Positions 55,233-64,000 of a DNA stretch of 64,000 bases are shown one piece after another. The stretch spans positions 62,001-126,000 of the forward strand of contig JADJTQ010000002.1 in the NCBI GenBank assembly GCA_016711125.1. The letters run 5' to 3'. The notes under the pieces were generated by a model. That model was not told the DNA's origin, ran no database searches, and saw only the letters and a list, made by a program, of their open reading frames with translations. This stretch comes from Saprospiraceae bacterium. Its GTDB lineage: Bacteria; Bacteroidota; Bacteroidia; Chitinophagales; Saprospiraceae. The position numbers and the translations under genes were made by a program. Numbering within the stretch: position 1 is the stretch's first letter; each line of letters starts with the position of its first letter.

Positions 55233-55335
55233 TATGCTTTGGATTTTTCAATGCATAGTTTGACGATTGAAAATCAAACATGTAAAAGAAGTATTTGAAA
55301 GCCGAAGTGGCGATTTTCAATATCAGGGTTTAATA
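55233..55335 (+). repeat. dispersed intergenic repeat, copy D
   Basis: TTGGATTTTTCAATGCATAG, GATTGAAAATCAAA and TGAAAGCCGAAGTGGCGATT blocks in the same order and spacing as copies A and C. The rest of 54964-55509 (546 bases) has no gene. Confidence 0.55.
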
Positions 55336-55509
55336 GCATCATCCTTAGAGAATCTGCGCTGGTTTTTTTAAACCTGGCAAAGAAGACATGAAAGAACCAC
55401 TAATTAGAGATTAGCCGGATATCTTATGAGACTTGGTATAGAAATGTGTTGGGCTAGGTACGCTCAAATCACGTTGGTGACCATGTGAAGCGGCCACGAG
55501 AAATTTGTG

Positions 55510-56949
55510 CTAGAAACTTGCGTTGCCGGGATATCTTGGAAATGCAATCACATCGCGTATGTTGCCCATGCCAGTAACAAACTGTACCAACCTCTCAAAC
55601 CCCAGACCAAATCCCGCATGGGGGCAGGTACCAAAGCGACGGGTGTCCAGATACCAATAGAGTTCTGCTTCAGGAATATGCATTTCGCGCATCCGGGCTT
55701 GCAAAACCGCAAGCCGCTCCTCACGTTGCGAACCACCCACGATTTCTCCAATACCTGGGAATAGTATATCCATGGCTCTGACTGTTTTGTCATCTTCGTT
55801 GACCCGCATATAGAAGGCTTTAATCTCCTTGGGATAGTCCGTCAAAATGACCGGCTTCTTAAAATGTTTTTCGACGAGATAACGCTCATGTTCCGACTGA
55901 AGATCAGCACCCCACTCCTCGATTACATAGCTAAATTTCTTTTTCTTATTAGGGGTAGATTGCATTAGCACATCAATCGCTTCGGTATAGGTGAGTCTTT
56001 CAAAAGTATTATTGACAATAAAATGCAATCGTTCGATCAGGCTCATTTCCGACCGTTGGTCCTGAGGTTTACTTTTATCTTCTTGTGCCAGCCGGTCAGA
56101 AAGGAAGTCAAGATCTTCAGCGCAGTTGTCCAGTGCATCTTTGATGACAAATTGCAACATGGCTTCAGCCAGATCCATGTTATCATCCAGGTCATTAAAA
56201 GCAACTTCGGGTTCGATCATCCAAAACTCCGCCAGGTGACGGGAGGTATTGGAATTTTCGGCACGAAAGGTTGGGCCAAAGGTGTATACTTTTCCAAGTG
56301 CCATGGCACCCAGTTCTGCCTCCAGCTGTCCGGAAACCGTAAGATTGGTTTCTCTTTCAAAAAAATCTTTTTTAAAATCTATCCCTCCGGTTTCGGTTTT
56401 AGGAGGATGATGAAGATCAAGGGTTGTGACTCTAAACATTTCTCCCGCACCTTCGGCATCGGAGGCGGTAATGATTGGGGTATGCATATAATAAAATCCG
56501 CGTTCGTGAAAAAACCGGTGGATCGCAAAGGCCAGTTGATGCCGTACGCGAAATACAGCTCCAAATGTATTGGTGCGAAAACGCAAATGAGCAATCTCGC
56601 GAAGAAACTCAAGGCTGTGTTTTTTAGGCTGAAGAGGATATTTCTCGGGATCGGCTTCTCCAAAAATAAAGATTTCAGCAGCCTTAAGCTCAACCGACTG
56701 GCCGCGACCTTGTGACTCAATCAAAGTACCCCGGGCACCTATGGCCGCACCGGTGGTGATCTTCTTTAAAACCTCCGGAGCCGTATTTTCAAAGTCGACC
56801 ACAACCTGCAATGTCTGAATCGTAGAGCCGTCACTCAAAGCAATAAACTGATTATTGCGAAAGGTCCTCACCCATCCCTTCACAACAACTGTTTGATTAA
56901 TGGGTTTCTTTGCGATAAGGTCACTAATGCTGGTCGCCTTTTCTTTCAT
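55510..56949 (-). CDS. asnS: asparaginyl-tRNA synthetase
   Basis: 479 residues, class IIb. Residues ~20-110 form the OB-fold anticodon-binding domain (VVVKGWVRTFRNNQFIALSDGS). Class II motif 1 (FHERGFYYMHTPIIT), motif 2 (FGPTFRAENSNTSRHLAEFWMIEPE) and motif 3 (GFGLGFERLVQFVTG) are complete. It charges tRNA-Asn in the cytoplasm. Length is normal and the frame is unbroken. It lies downstream of, but 121 bases away from, the Bat operon and is probably transcribed on its own. Confidence 0.97.
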   Translation of the reverse strand: MKEKATSISDLIAKKPINQTVVVKGWVRTFRNNQFIALSDGSTIQTLQVVVDFENTAPEVLKKITTGAAIGARGTLIESQGRGQSVELKAAEIFIFGEADPEKYPLQPKKHSLEFLREIAHLRFRTNTFGAVFRVRHQLAFAIHRFFHERGFYYMHTPIITASDAEGAGEMFRVTTLDLHHPPKTETGGIDFKKDFFERETNLTVSGQLEAELGAMALGKVYTFGPTFRAENSNTSRHLAEFWMIEPEVAFNDLDDNMDLAEAMLQFVIKDALDNCAEDLDFLSDRLAQEDKSKPQDQRSEMSLIERLHFIVNNTFERLTYTEAIDVLMQSTPNKKKKFSYVIEEWGADLQSEHERYLVEKHFKKPVILTDYPKEIKAFYMRVNEDDKTVRAMDILFPGIGEIVGGSQREERLAVLQARMREMHIPEAELYWYLDTRRFGTCPHAGFGLGFERLVQFVTGMGNIRDVIAFPRYPGNASF

Positions 56950-57070
56950 TTTACTTACGTTTTACTTGAGTGGGCGAAAATATCGTTCTTTATTGAAAAA
57001 AAGACGATTCCGCGACATCAATCAATGCTGCTGATCCAGGATATGGCCATGATCGTTCTTTGTTGACTAG

Positions 57071-58786
57071 TTATCCAACCTCAGCATGATGCAATCCGGT
57101 AAGGATCTCCAGCGCATCGGTATAGGTGTTTTGCACTTTTGTATGATCATGTATGCCAGCGTAGAGCGCGTAGTCACAACGATTGAGTAGTTCGATAGTC
57201 TGTTCAATCACGGACTCCTGTACGGAATTATTTCTAAGCACTTCGGTGATCTTCTGCTTGGAGAGGTCGGCCATCGGGATATTTAGTTTGTAAGAGATGA
57301 ATTCCTTAAGACTGTAAGCAATTTCTTCATAAAACTGCTTATGAGAAGCCTCATCCATATATTGTTTGGCCTTTTGCAAACGCTCCCTGGCCACCGCGTG
57401 AGGATCAACTTGGACCTCCTGAGTAACACTCCGTTTAGCCCGCCAGCTCACAAATAAAAAGGCCAGAAGGGGTACAATAAAAGTCCCGATGTACCATGGT
57501 CTTTGGTATAACGGCTTGCGTATCTTGTGCAAATCCAGATTATGAATAATTGGATGTAATTCGTCGTCTTCTTGCTTTAAGGTGTTATCTCCTGTGGCTG
57601 ATAGCGCCCCCGAACCTTGAGTAATCAGTACTGGAAATGAATCCACCACTGTACTATAAGTGCCCGTTGATGGGTCGAAGTAGGTAAAGCTGGGTTTAAT
57701 TTGATACTGGCCAGGACGATGCCCAATCACTAAATATTCAATAATTTTGTCGCCTCTGACTGAGTCAGTGGCATTGATCATTTTTTCTTCCTTGATTTTG
57801 GGATCAAAGACCTCAAATCCGCTTGGCAGAACGAGTTCGGGTGCCCTAATCGTTTTTACATCACCATTACCACGGATACGCAGCGTAATTGAAATCGCAT
57901 CGTCCGTGGTTGCTTGATTGGGTCTCAAAGCATAATCAACTGTAAAATGACCCACTGCACCTGAAAAATCGCCAGGTGAATGATCATGAGGCGAAGTGAC
58001 GTTGAGTGTAATGCTATTTGAATTTATGTTTTTACGCTCCAGTCCAAAACTTGACAAGAGACCACGACGCACAGACGAGCTACTCGGCACACCTACCTGG
58101 ACTACCAGCGGTTCGATCTCGATCTTACCACCTTGTTGCGGAAAAATGGCCACCTTCCGCAATACCTTGGTGCTATATTCCTTGCCCTGGATGACTTGCT
58201 TTAGTACTGGTTCCTTATAGGTATCTAGAGCTTGGGCAAAACATCCTGCATAACTGGCTTCGGTCAGAATGTTGTAATTTTCGATATTGACCTGAGTATA
58301 GATCTTGTATCTAATCATCACCTGTTGCCCAATGTATACTCGGTTTGAATCAACTTCTGCCTGGATAAATATCTGAGGCGAAGCCCCTGCCCCAGTTTTC
58401 GCTATATCTTCTCCTTTCAGAACTTCAAGGGTAACGGGATTGGAACGCATAGTTTTGCCTTTGACGATGACGGTAGCGGCTGGAATGGTGAATTTGCCAA
58501 CCCGGGTAGCTTGCAATGTGTAGCTAAAACTTACCGACCGGGTGCCAACTCCATTTATAAATGTAGATCGAAACGACTGCGAGGGGCCGCTTACTACTTT
58601 GAAAGGGTTAAAATTAGGAGCTTGAAAATTGTCAGCATCCGAATTTTCGACCATAAATTCAACGGAAAAAGTACTACCCACAAGAACCTGTTTAGCATCA
58701 ATGGACGCTGAAAAACGAGCTTGTTGCGCCAAAACACCAAAGGGTAACACTAGTAATCCGATCCAGCTAAGAGTGCGTCTCAACAT
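57071..58786 (-). CDS. batD: BatD family protein
   Basis: 571 residues. Signal peptide (LSWIGLLVLPFGVLA), tandem Ig-like domains (FSASIDAKQVLVGSTFSVEF at the start; Bat-type RIRGNGDVKTIRAPELVLP near 315), one membrane helix (WYIGTFIVPLLAFLFVSW, ~435-452) and a cytoplasmic helical tail (ARERLQKAKQYMDEAS, LNIPMADLSKQKI). BatD is the anchor of the Bat complex, linked in Bacteroidetes and Leptospira to stress and oxygen tolerance. Last gene of the operon, 10 bases after the short BatD-like gene. Confidence 0.9.
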   Translation of the reverse strand: MLRRTLSWIGLLVLPFGVLAQQARFSASIDAKQVLVGSTFSVEFMVENSDADNFQAPNFNPFKVVSGPSQSFRSTFINGVGTRSVSFSYTLQATRVGKFTIPAATVIVKGKTMRSNPVTLEVLKGEDIAKTGAGASPQIFIQAEVDSNRVYIGQQVMIRYKIYTQVNIENYNILTEASYAGCFAQALDTYKEPVLKQVIQGKEYSTKVLRKVAIFPQQGGKIEIEPLVVQVGVPSSSSVRRGLLSSFGLERKNINSNSITLNVTSPHDHSPGDFSGAVGHFTVDYALRPNQATTDDAISITLRIRGNGDVKTIRAPELVLPSGFEVFDPKIKEEKMINATDSVRGDKIIEYLVIGHRPGQYQIKPSFTYFDPSTGTYSTVVDSFPVLITQGSGALSATGDNTLKQEDDELHPIIHNLDLHKIRKPLYQRPWYIGTFIVPLLAFLFVSWRAKRSVTQEVQVDPHAVARERLQKAKQYMDEASHKQFYEEIAYSLKEFISYKLNIPMADLSKQKITEVLRNNSVQESVIEQTIELLNRCDYALYAGIHDHTKVQNTYTDALEILTGLHHAEVG

Positions 58787-58796
58787 AGCAGTATTA

Positions 58797-59303
58797 TCAG
58801 ATTTTAGTCACTTTCAACTTCCTCTTGGGTGCTGCGGGAGCTTCCTTAAAAAATGGGAATGCATCAAAATTTAGTTGTTGGTTGCCCTCTTCGATCCGTG
58901 ATTCCTGGACCACACCATTAGGATTTGGCAGGCTGGTGACCTCATGGGGTTGGGTTTCATGATTACTTTCAGAGCCATTGAGATAGTAGGCTGGCTCAAT
59001 GTGCAAAAGCCCGGTGTTCCTTGGTTTGATGAAATAGCTGAAACTGGCAGTCTGGGACGTATGTCCGTTGACAATGCTCATACTGGTCGATTGATTAGGG
59101 CCACCCACCACGTCAAAATCAGTAAATTTAGGTGGCTCGAAAGTACCTTCGAGATTCTGAGCAACAAATCGCACCTCCATGAAGTTGCCCAAGAGGATGG
59201 TATCCGTGCTAATCTTAACTTCAAATGATTGAACTTCACCATCTTGTGCCAGCAAAACCAGGGGTATCATTCCTACGATCATTGCCGTTATCAAACTTTT
59301 CAT
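58797..59303 (-). CDS. short BatD-like Ig protein
   Basis: 168 residues. Signal peptide (MIVGMIPLVLLA) and one BatD-type N-terminal Ig domain (FEVKISTDTILLGNFMEVRF, FTDFDVVGGPNQSTSMSIVN, TASFSYFIKPRNTG). The second Ig domains, membrane helix and tail of full BatD are absent. It ends in a basic KRKLKVTKI. Probably a gene-duplication product of batD's first domain that acts in the periplasm beside it. Confidence 0.8.
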   Translation of the reverse strand: MKSLITAMIVGMIPLVLLAQDGEVQSFEVKISTDTILLGNFMEVRFVAQNLEGTFEPPKFTDFDVVGGPNQSTSMSIVNGHTSQTASFSYFIKPRNTGLLHIEPAYYLNGSESNHETQPHEVTSLPNPNGVVQESRIEEGNQQLNFDAFPFFKEAPAAPKRKLKVTKI

Positions 59304-59349
59304 GTCATTTTAAATTATAAAAATACGAACGCAGGATTGCAAGAAAAGC

Positions 59350-60078
59350 TTACCAATCTTTGCTCTTCTTTTTTTCGCCAGCTTCTTTTTTTCTGAGTTT
59401 TTCCTGCACTTTCTGATCTTCTTCATCGATGATTTCGAGCAATTGCATCGCCTGGTCTTTGGTCAATTTTTGCTCTTGCTCTTCCTGCGGTTGCTCTTCA
59501 TTACTGTCTTGATTCTGTTGGTTTTGCTCTTGCTGATCTTCATTATCTTGTTGATCCTGCTGTTCGGGTTGATCTTCCGGTTTCTCCTGATTTTCCTCTT
59601 GCTCCTGGTCCTGCTGCTCTTGCTTCTGCTGTTGCATCTTCATCTCACGCAGAGCCATCATTAGATTCTGTTTTGCCTCAAGATCGGAAGGATCGGTAAT
59701 GAGTGATTTTTTGTATGCATCAACACTTTGTTCAAATTTGCCATTGAGGTAATGAGCATTGCCCAGATTATACCAGGCCTTGGCTTGTTCTGATGGGTCA
59801 TCAATCAAATCAATCGCTTTTTCATATTGCCTGGCCGCTTCATCATAACGGCTCTGGTTAAAGATGGCATTGCCCAGATTGAACAGACCTTTTTCATCCG
59901 GATCAATGATGGATGATCGCCGGTATGCTTCTTCGGCTGCATCATATTTCTTTTGGTCATAGGCCTGATCGGCATCCCGCCGCAGATCGTGGGCTTGACC
60001 TTTGCTTTGAGCAAGAAGACCGCCTGCGGCCACCGTTGCCACGACACACAAAATCCATTTCAAAAACAACTTCATCAT
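59350..60078 (-). CDS. batC: BatC-like TPR protein
   Basis: 242 residues. Signal peptide, then three tetratricopeptide repeats (~35-140: AEEAYRRSSIIDPDEKGLFN, LGNAIFNQSRYDEAARQYEK, AWYNLGNAHYLNGKFEQSVD). A ~60-residue Gln/Glu-rich low-complexity segment (QQQDQEQEENQE type) and a charged end follow. Its ATG overlaps the repaired batB stop as ATGA, a coupled arrangement that supports the batB repair. Likely a periplasmic scaffold in the Bat complex. Confidence 0.85.
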   Translation of the reverse strand: MMKLFLKWILCVVATVAAGGLLAQSKGQAHDLRRDADQAYDQKKYDAAEEAYRRSSIIDPDEKGLFNLGNAIFNQSRYDEAARQYEKAIDLIDDPSEQAKAWYNLGNAHYLNGKFEQSVDAYKKSLITDPSDLEAKQNLMMALREMKMQQQKQEQQDQEQEENQEKPEDQPEQQDQQDNEDQQEQNQQNQDSNEEQPQEEQEQKLTKDQAMQLLEIIDEEDQKVQEKLRKKEAGEKKKSKDW

Positions 60079-61083
60079 AAGTGTCTCCTTGACAATAAAT
60101 TACTGGAAAACAACCAATTAACCAGCAATGAAATGATGCCCAGACCTAAAAGATCTGAAAATAACTGTCATACTCCGTAAACGACCGTTCTTCAAATTCA
60201 CGTTTTTCCAAAGTGTCCACCTTTTGATCAATCTCCTTCAAAATATCGGCAGAATTATTCAAATAGAAGTAGTTACCACCACCTGCATTGGCTAGTTCTT
60301 GCAACAAAGATTCGTTCAGCTTGGTTCGAACCGGTTGGCCTTGTTCGTCTCTTTTCCAATCTTCATTACCCCGCACCATCATAGGAATGAAAGAGCCATC
60401 GGCAGTACCTACACCAACAGTAAAAATGATCATTCCCTCCTGGTGAGCCAGCTTGGCCATTTCAAGAGCATCGGGATCATGATCTTCGCCATCGGTTATG
60501 ATCACCAGGACCCGATGGTATCTATCCTCTTTTGTAAAGTCGTCCTGGGCCTTTCGGATCGCATCTCCAAGAGCAGTACCTTGAGTGCCCGCCAGATCAG
60601 GATTGGCCGATTGCACAAACACTTCGGCTGCTGCGTAATCTGAAGTCAATGGCATCTGAAGGTAGGCATTGCCGGCAAAAAGAATCAGGCCGATGCGCTC
60701 ACCCCTTAATTTATGGGTGAGTAACGTGGCAAAGCGTTTGGCTTGCTCCAGACGGCTGGGCGCGACATCCTGACAATACATACTATTAGAGATATCGAGT
60801 GCAATAAATATATCAGCGCTTTTAGCCTGCACTTTTGGCGTTTTGCACCCCACTGAGGATTAGCCCAAGCAACCACTAACATAAGAAATGTAAAGAGCAG
60901 TATGATCTGTTGCCACTTTTTAAGGAGCAACGGATTGTCTTTAGTCAAAGTGTCAACAAGAGAAGATTCCCCTATCTTGGTGGCCTGACCCAGGTACCAA
61001 CGCCAACCCAAATACAAGAGAGCTGCAAGAGGAACTATCCCTAGCAAAAACCACAAATATGCTCCGTGCTCAAATCTAAACAT
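60075..61083 (-). CDS. batB: BatB von Willebrand A protein (two frameshifts)
   Basis: About 336 codons if repaired. N-terminal helices (LWFLLGIVPLAALLYLGWRW; IILLFTFLMLVVAWANPQWG), then a VWA domain: MIDAS DISNSMYCQDVAPSRL, GTALGDA and ITDGEDHD. The first break is at 60833-60836 (one missing base in the CACTTTTGG run restores KRQKVQAKSADIF). The second is at the AAAA run 60148-60151; past it the frame gives FLGLGIISLLVNWLFSSN, the expected C-terminal membrane helix, and stops at 60075 overlapping batC. Without repair the protein would lack its tail anchor. Confidence 0.88.
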
Positions 61084-61143
61084 AGGATCAGGGGGTAAGT
61101 GCGTAAAATGGTGATACTTAAAAACAAATGCAGCAAAAAGAGG

Positions 61144-62100
61144 CTAAGACCTATTCGCAAAACCAGGAAACTCATCACTATACCGTTTAAACGTGGTGAC
61201 CTCCCGCTCTGTTTTTTCAAGCTGATCTATTTCATTGTAAACCTGTTCCAGGCTCTGTTCGGAGGTAGCTCGAAAATATTTTCCCCCAGTGGTCTGAGCT
61301 ATCTGACTTAATAACTCTTCATTGATCATCACCCGGGCGTAATCAAACACATACGAACCATCGCTTCTCTTACCCTGCGGTGTCAAAGCCATCCCTTTGC
61401 TTCCTACTCCAATGGTATAAACAGTGACGTCCAGTTCACGAGCCATCTCGGCGGCTGTCAAAGGCTTGATATAGCCCGTATTATTATCACCATCAGTAAG
61501 TAATATCACGACTTTGCTTTTGGCTTCACTGTCTTTGATGCGATTTACGGCCGTGGCCAGACCCATTCCAATTGCCGTGCCTTCCTCGAGAAAACCACAT
61601 TGCAATTGAGAGAGAAACCTTTTTACGATGCGATGATCAGAAGTGAGCGGACACTGGGTGAAGCTCTCACCGGAAAAAACGATAAGCCCGATCCGGTCAT
61701 CGGGTCTTTTGTCGACAAATTCAGAAGCCACTTTTTTACTGACTTCAAGCCGGTCTGGCTGGAAATCTTTAGCCAGCATACTACTGGAAAGATCCAGGGC
61801 CATGATGATATCGATTCCTTCAGCTGTAATCTCTTCTTCTTTTAGTGCAAGCTGTGGTCGTGCCATGGCAGTAATTAAAAAACCCAAAGCAAGAAGTTGG
61901 AGGATTGGCAGATAGCTCAGTGCCTGTACACGAAACGACGGGCTTCCTGGATTGGACAAGGTATGACTGACTTTAAGCGAAGCGGGCTTCACCCGGTTGC
62001 GATAAAAATAATGATAATAGGCCATGAGAGGAATCAGAAGCAGGAAGCCTAACAACCACGGCTGGTCAAATTCGATATTTTGCAACAGGTCAAACATCAT
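61144..62100 (-). CDS. batA: BatA von Willebrand A protein
   Basis: 318 residues as read. Helix 1 (PWLLGFLLLIPLMAYYHYFY), helix 2 (YLPILQLLALGFLITAMARPQ), VWA domain with MIDAS DLSSSML, EGTAIGMGLATAVNR and LLTDGDNNTG. The reading ends EFPGFANRS without the usual C-terminal helix. A different frame from about 61165 encodes IGLSLFLLHLFLSITILRTYP, so the true end may be near 61090, just before batB, with one extra base in 61159-61170 and another in the CCCCC run near 61093. Inner-membrane protein with a periplasmic or cytoplasmic VWA that binds partner proteins through metal. Confidence 0.9.
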   Translation of the reverse strand: MMFDLLQNIEFDQPWLLGFLLLIPLMAYYHYFYRNRVKPASLKVSHTLSNPGSPSFRVQALSYLPILQLLALGFLITAMARPQLALKEEEITAEGIDIIMALDLSSSMLAKDFQPDRLEVSKKVASEFVDKRPDDRIGLIVFSGESFTQCPLTSDHRIVKRFLSQLQCGFLEEGTAIGMGLATAVNRIKDSEAKSKVVILLTDGDNNTGYIKPLTAAEMARELDVTVYTIGVGSKGMALTPQGKRSDGSYVFDYARVMINEELLSQIAQTTGGKYFRATSEQSLEQVYNEIDQLEKTEREVTTFKRYSDEFPGFANRS

Positions 62101-62995
62101 GTACTATTTTAGACTCTCGCGTAGCATGGACAAATGACTCTGCTTTTTGCATGAACTCTTCATGAATACCAATATCCGGTCGCGCTTTGGCAAATTTGAT
62201 CAGATCAGCGATATTGAGTATCTGGTTCAAGTCTTGATGCAACGACTTATCCAACTCCTTTAGCAGGGTAAATTCAAGTATTTCGCTAGTAGTTGATTCC
62301 AGAGCCGGTATATGATATCTGGCTTCTATATACGCCCTGACGATATGGGTCAGTTCAGATTGATAATCTTTGATTTTTCCGGCTTGCCAAAGTTTTTTAG
62401 TGCGTAATTTTTGCAAATCAGCCAAAGCAATTTCATCAGGTGGAATGAGCACTTCTACGATGACTGGTGCAGGTGTTGCCTTTTTCTTGTGTAAGAATAT
62501 GAGACCAATTATGAAGAGCCCCAATAGAAGGGCAATGACATATGGCATGGCGTCGCGGAACGTAAAGGGTTCGCGCAAAATCGGCTTAATCGGAGCCAAT
62601 CCTGTAGAATCAATCGTAATGCCACTCACCTCCAATACAAGATCGTTTGAGTAGGCGGTGTCAGTCACTTGATCGGATTGGAATGGCAGTATTAGGGGAG
62701 GCAATCTGAGATATCCGGTATCAAAGGCGGCAATCTTAACCATTTGATGGTATCCGTCAGAGCCTTCATTTTGCCAGGTTTGCTTCGAAAGTGTTTCGAT
62801 ACCGAGCTTTTGCCATGCAATAAATGAAATTGTATCCGGTACAAAATCTACCTTACCTTTTACGTTCAGGTGCAACAACCGCTGGTCACCGATAAGCATT
62901 TGATTGCTATCGACCGAGCAGGTAAATGTCACCTGGCCCAGGGATACCTGCCATGAGATCACAACAAAGACGATCAAGCTTAGATATCGCATCAA
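62090..62995 (-). CDS. Bat-operon Ig/TM protein of unknown function
   Basis: 301 residues. Signal peptide (LIVFVVISWQVSLG), a BatD-like Ig domain (~20-145, FTCSVDSNQMLIGDQRLLHL), one membrane helix (YVIALLLGLFIIGLIFL, ~165-181) and a helical cytoplasmic domain (ADLQKLRTKKLWQAGKIKDY, IVRAYIEARYHIPALESTTSEIL). The same type of protein is found between DUF58 and BatA genes in many Bacteroidota. It overlaps batA by 11 bases and follows the DUF58 gene with an ATGA overlap, so it is part of the same operon. Confidence 0.82.
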   Translation of the reverse strand: MMRYLSLIVFVVISWQVSLGQVTFTCSVDSNQMLIGDQRLLHLNVKGKVDFVPDTISFIAWQKLGIETLSKQTWQNEGSDGYHQMVKIAAFDTGYLRLPPLILPFQSDQVTDTAYSNDLVLEVSGITIDSTGLAPIKPILREPFTFRDAMPYVIALLLGLFIIGLIFLHKKKATPAPVIVEVLIPPDEIALADLQKLRTKKLWQAGKIKDYQSELTHIVRAYIEARYHIPALESTTSEILEFTLLKELDKSLHQDLNQILNIADLIKFAKARPDIGIHEEFMQKAESFVHATRESKIVHDV

Positions 62996-63863
62996 TGGGA
63001 TCTCTTTTTAAAAAAACGGTGTAGAGCCAAAATATAAGATTCCCGGCTTTCTAAACTGATGAGATCTGCTCTTGACCGGTTAAATAAGGTGCTCAGCATC
63101 TGCTCCTTTTGAGCGAACGCTAATTCATGTCTTTGTCGGGTATTTTTGTCAGCAGTGTCGATGACTTGCTGTACACCGGTTTCGGCATCGGTGATCCCTA
63201 AAAGTCCCGCCTGTGGCAAAGATTTTTCGAATGGATCATAGAGATGCATTCCGATGATGTCATGCTTTCGGGCAGCAATCTGCAGGGGCTGATCAAACGA
63301 GGGGCAAAAAAGTCACTTAATATGAAACAGATACTTTTCTTTTTCACCACATTATTGAAATACTCGATGGCTTGTGCCACGTTGGTTTGGCCCGATTCAG
63401 TTTGGCCATCAATCAGTTCGCGGATGATGCGAAGAATGTGTTTTTTACCTTTTTTGGGCGGAATGTAGAGTTTGACTTCGTCGGAAAAAAGGATCAGTCC
63501 TACTTTGTCATTATTATTGATGGCTGAAAACGCCAACACTGCACAAATCTCGGTGATTAAGTCGCGTCGCAGATACAATTGGGTGCCAAAGTTGGATGAG
63601 GGGCTGATGTCAACCAACAGCATTACGGTAAGTTCCCGTTCTTCCTCAAACACCTTTACATGAGGCTGTCCGGTACGGGCAGTCACATTCCATTCGATAT
63701 TTCGAACATCATCGCCAAACTGATAATCACGTACTTCGCTAAAGGACATTCCCCGGCCCTTGAAGGCGCTATGATATTCTCCGGAAAACAGTTCTTTACT
63801 GATTCCCTTGGTCTTTATCTCAATCTTCCTGACTTTTTTGAGCAGTTCACTCGTTTCCATCAT
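62992..63863 (-). CDS. DUF58 protein of the Bat operon (frameshifted)
   Basis: About 290 codons. Residues ~1-200 show the DUF58 pattern: FSGEYHSAFKGRGMSFSEVR, YQFGDDVRNIEWNVTARTG, VMLLVDISPSSNFG (a degenerate VWA MIDAS). The frame breaks at GGGG 63285-63288; one missing base changes LISPCRLL into LISPLQIAARKHDIIGMHLYD and links it to the C-terminal part (GVQQVIDTADKNTRQRHELA). DUF58 proteins act with MoxR ATPases, perhaps in metal or cofactor insertion into partner VWA proteins. Confidence 0.88.
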
Positions 63864-63897
63864 TCTACATTTTTCAGGAAAAATGGCTTAGGGTACT

Positions 63898-64000
63898 TCC
63901 ACGACATTGAGGATTTCTTTAATGATATCTTCCTGCGTGATATTTTCAGCCTCCGCTTCGTATGTTAACCCAATCCGGTGACGCATAATGTCATGGCAGA
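63898..64000 (-). CDS. MoxR-type AAA ATPase, C-terminus only
   Basis: The last 33 codons of a gene that starts beyond the window: HDIMRHRIGLTYEAEAENIT, then a QEDIIKEILNVVEVP end, the typical tail of MoxR AAA+ ATPases. It lies 34 bases upstream of the DUF58 gene on the same strand, the standard order of the Bat operon. The ATPase motifs themselves are outside the window. Confidence 0.85.

Overview
The window looks like a chromosomal segment of a Bacteroidota bacterium, probably in or near the Saprospiria. The evidence is secreted proteins with a type IX secretion C-terminal signal, SprB/PKD-like repeats, 3-coathanger-stack C-termini, FISUMP and S74 domains, a complete Bat (aerotolerance) operon, and promoters of the Bacteroidota TAnnTTTG (-7) type. 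It is an inference from gene content, not a placement by phylogeny.

Layout. 1-4.1 kb: lpxD (lipid A), an alpha-glucan phosphorylase, a DUF3078 protein and hpt. 4.4-12.76 kb: an integrative element of about 8.3 kb inserted in the 3' end of a tRNA-Gln gene. It is bounded by a 25-bp direct repeat and carries a tyrosine integrase, RadC-like protein, XRE repressor, excisionase-like HTH protein, prim-pol plus VirE-type helicase, an orphan ISL3-transposase N-terminal domain and a 5'-truncated FISUMP gene. 12.8-20.2 kb: an AAA/DUF4143 remnant, a TacA-TacT-like toxin-antitoxin pair, two glycosyltransferase-like genes, a methyltransferase, a PQQ dehydrogenase with a haem site, and a PIN toxin-antitoxin pair. 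20.5-37 kb: very large secreted proteins (PKD repeats, M36 metalloprotease), a DUF2142 membrane protein, an S74 protein, a ferredoxin, a ThDP enzyme and a secreted GH5 hydrolase. 37-46.3 kb: three LuxR-type regulators among alpha/beta hydrolases, a GNAT-like/methyltransferase pair and secreted proteins; two intergenic regions share a perfect 18-bp palindrome. 46.4-52.1 kb: a TetR-headed operon with a LolA-like protein, two FtsX-type permeases, an ATPase and an outer-membrane protein. 52.3-57 kb: tRNA-Val, a candidate small RNA, an S74 protein and asnS. 57-64 kb: the Bat operon (MoxR, DUF58, Ig/TM protein, BatA, BatB, TPR BatC, short BatD-like, BatD), all on the minus strand.

Sequence quality matters. 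At least fifteen genes, including lpxD, batA/batB and three adjacent transporter genes, are broken by single-base shifts, mostly at short homopolymers, while the protein continues perfectly in the next frame. This pattern fits uncorrected indel errors better than decay, so split genes are given here as one gene over their full span with the shift position stated. Real decay is more likely for the FISUMP gene, the DUF4143 fragment, the truncated hydrolase at 44.3 kb and the coathanger fragment at 38.5 kb.
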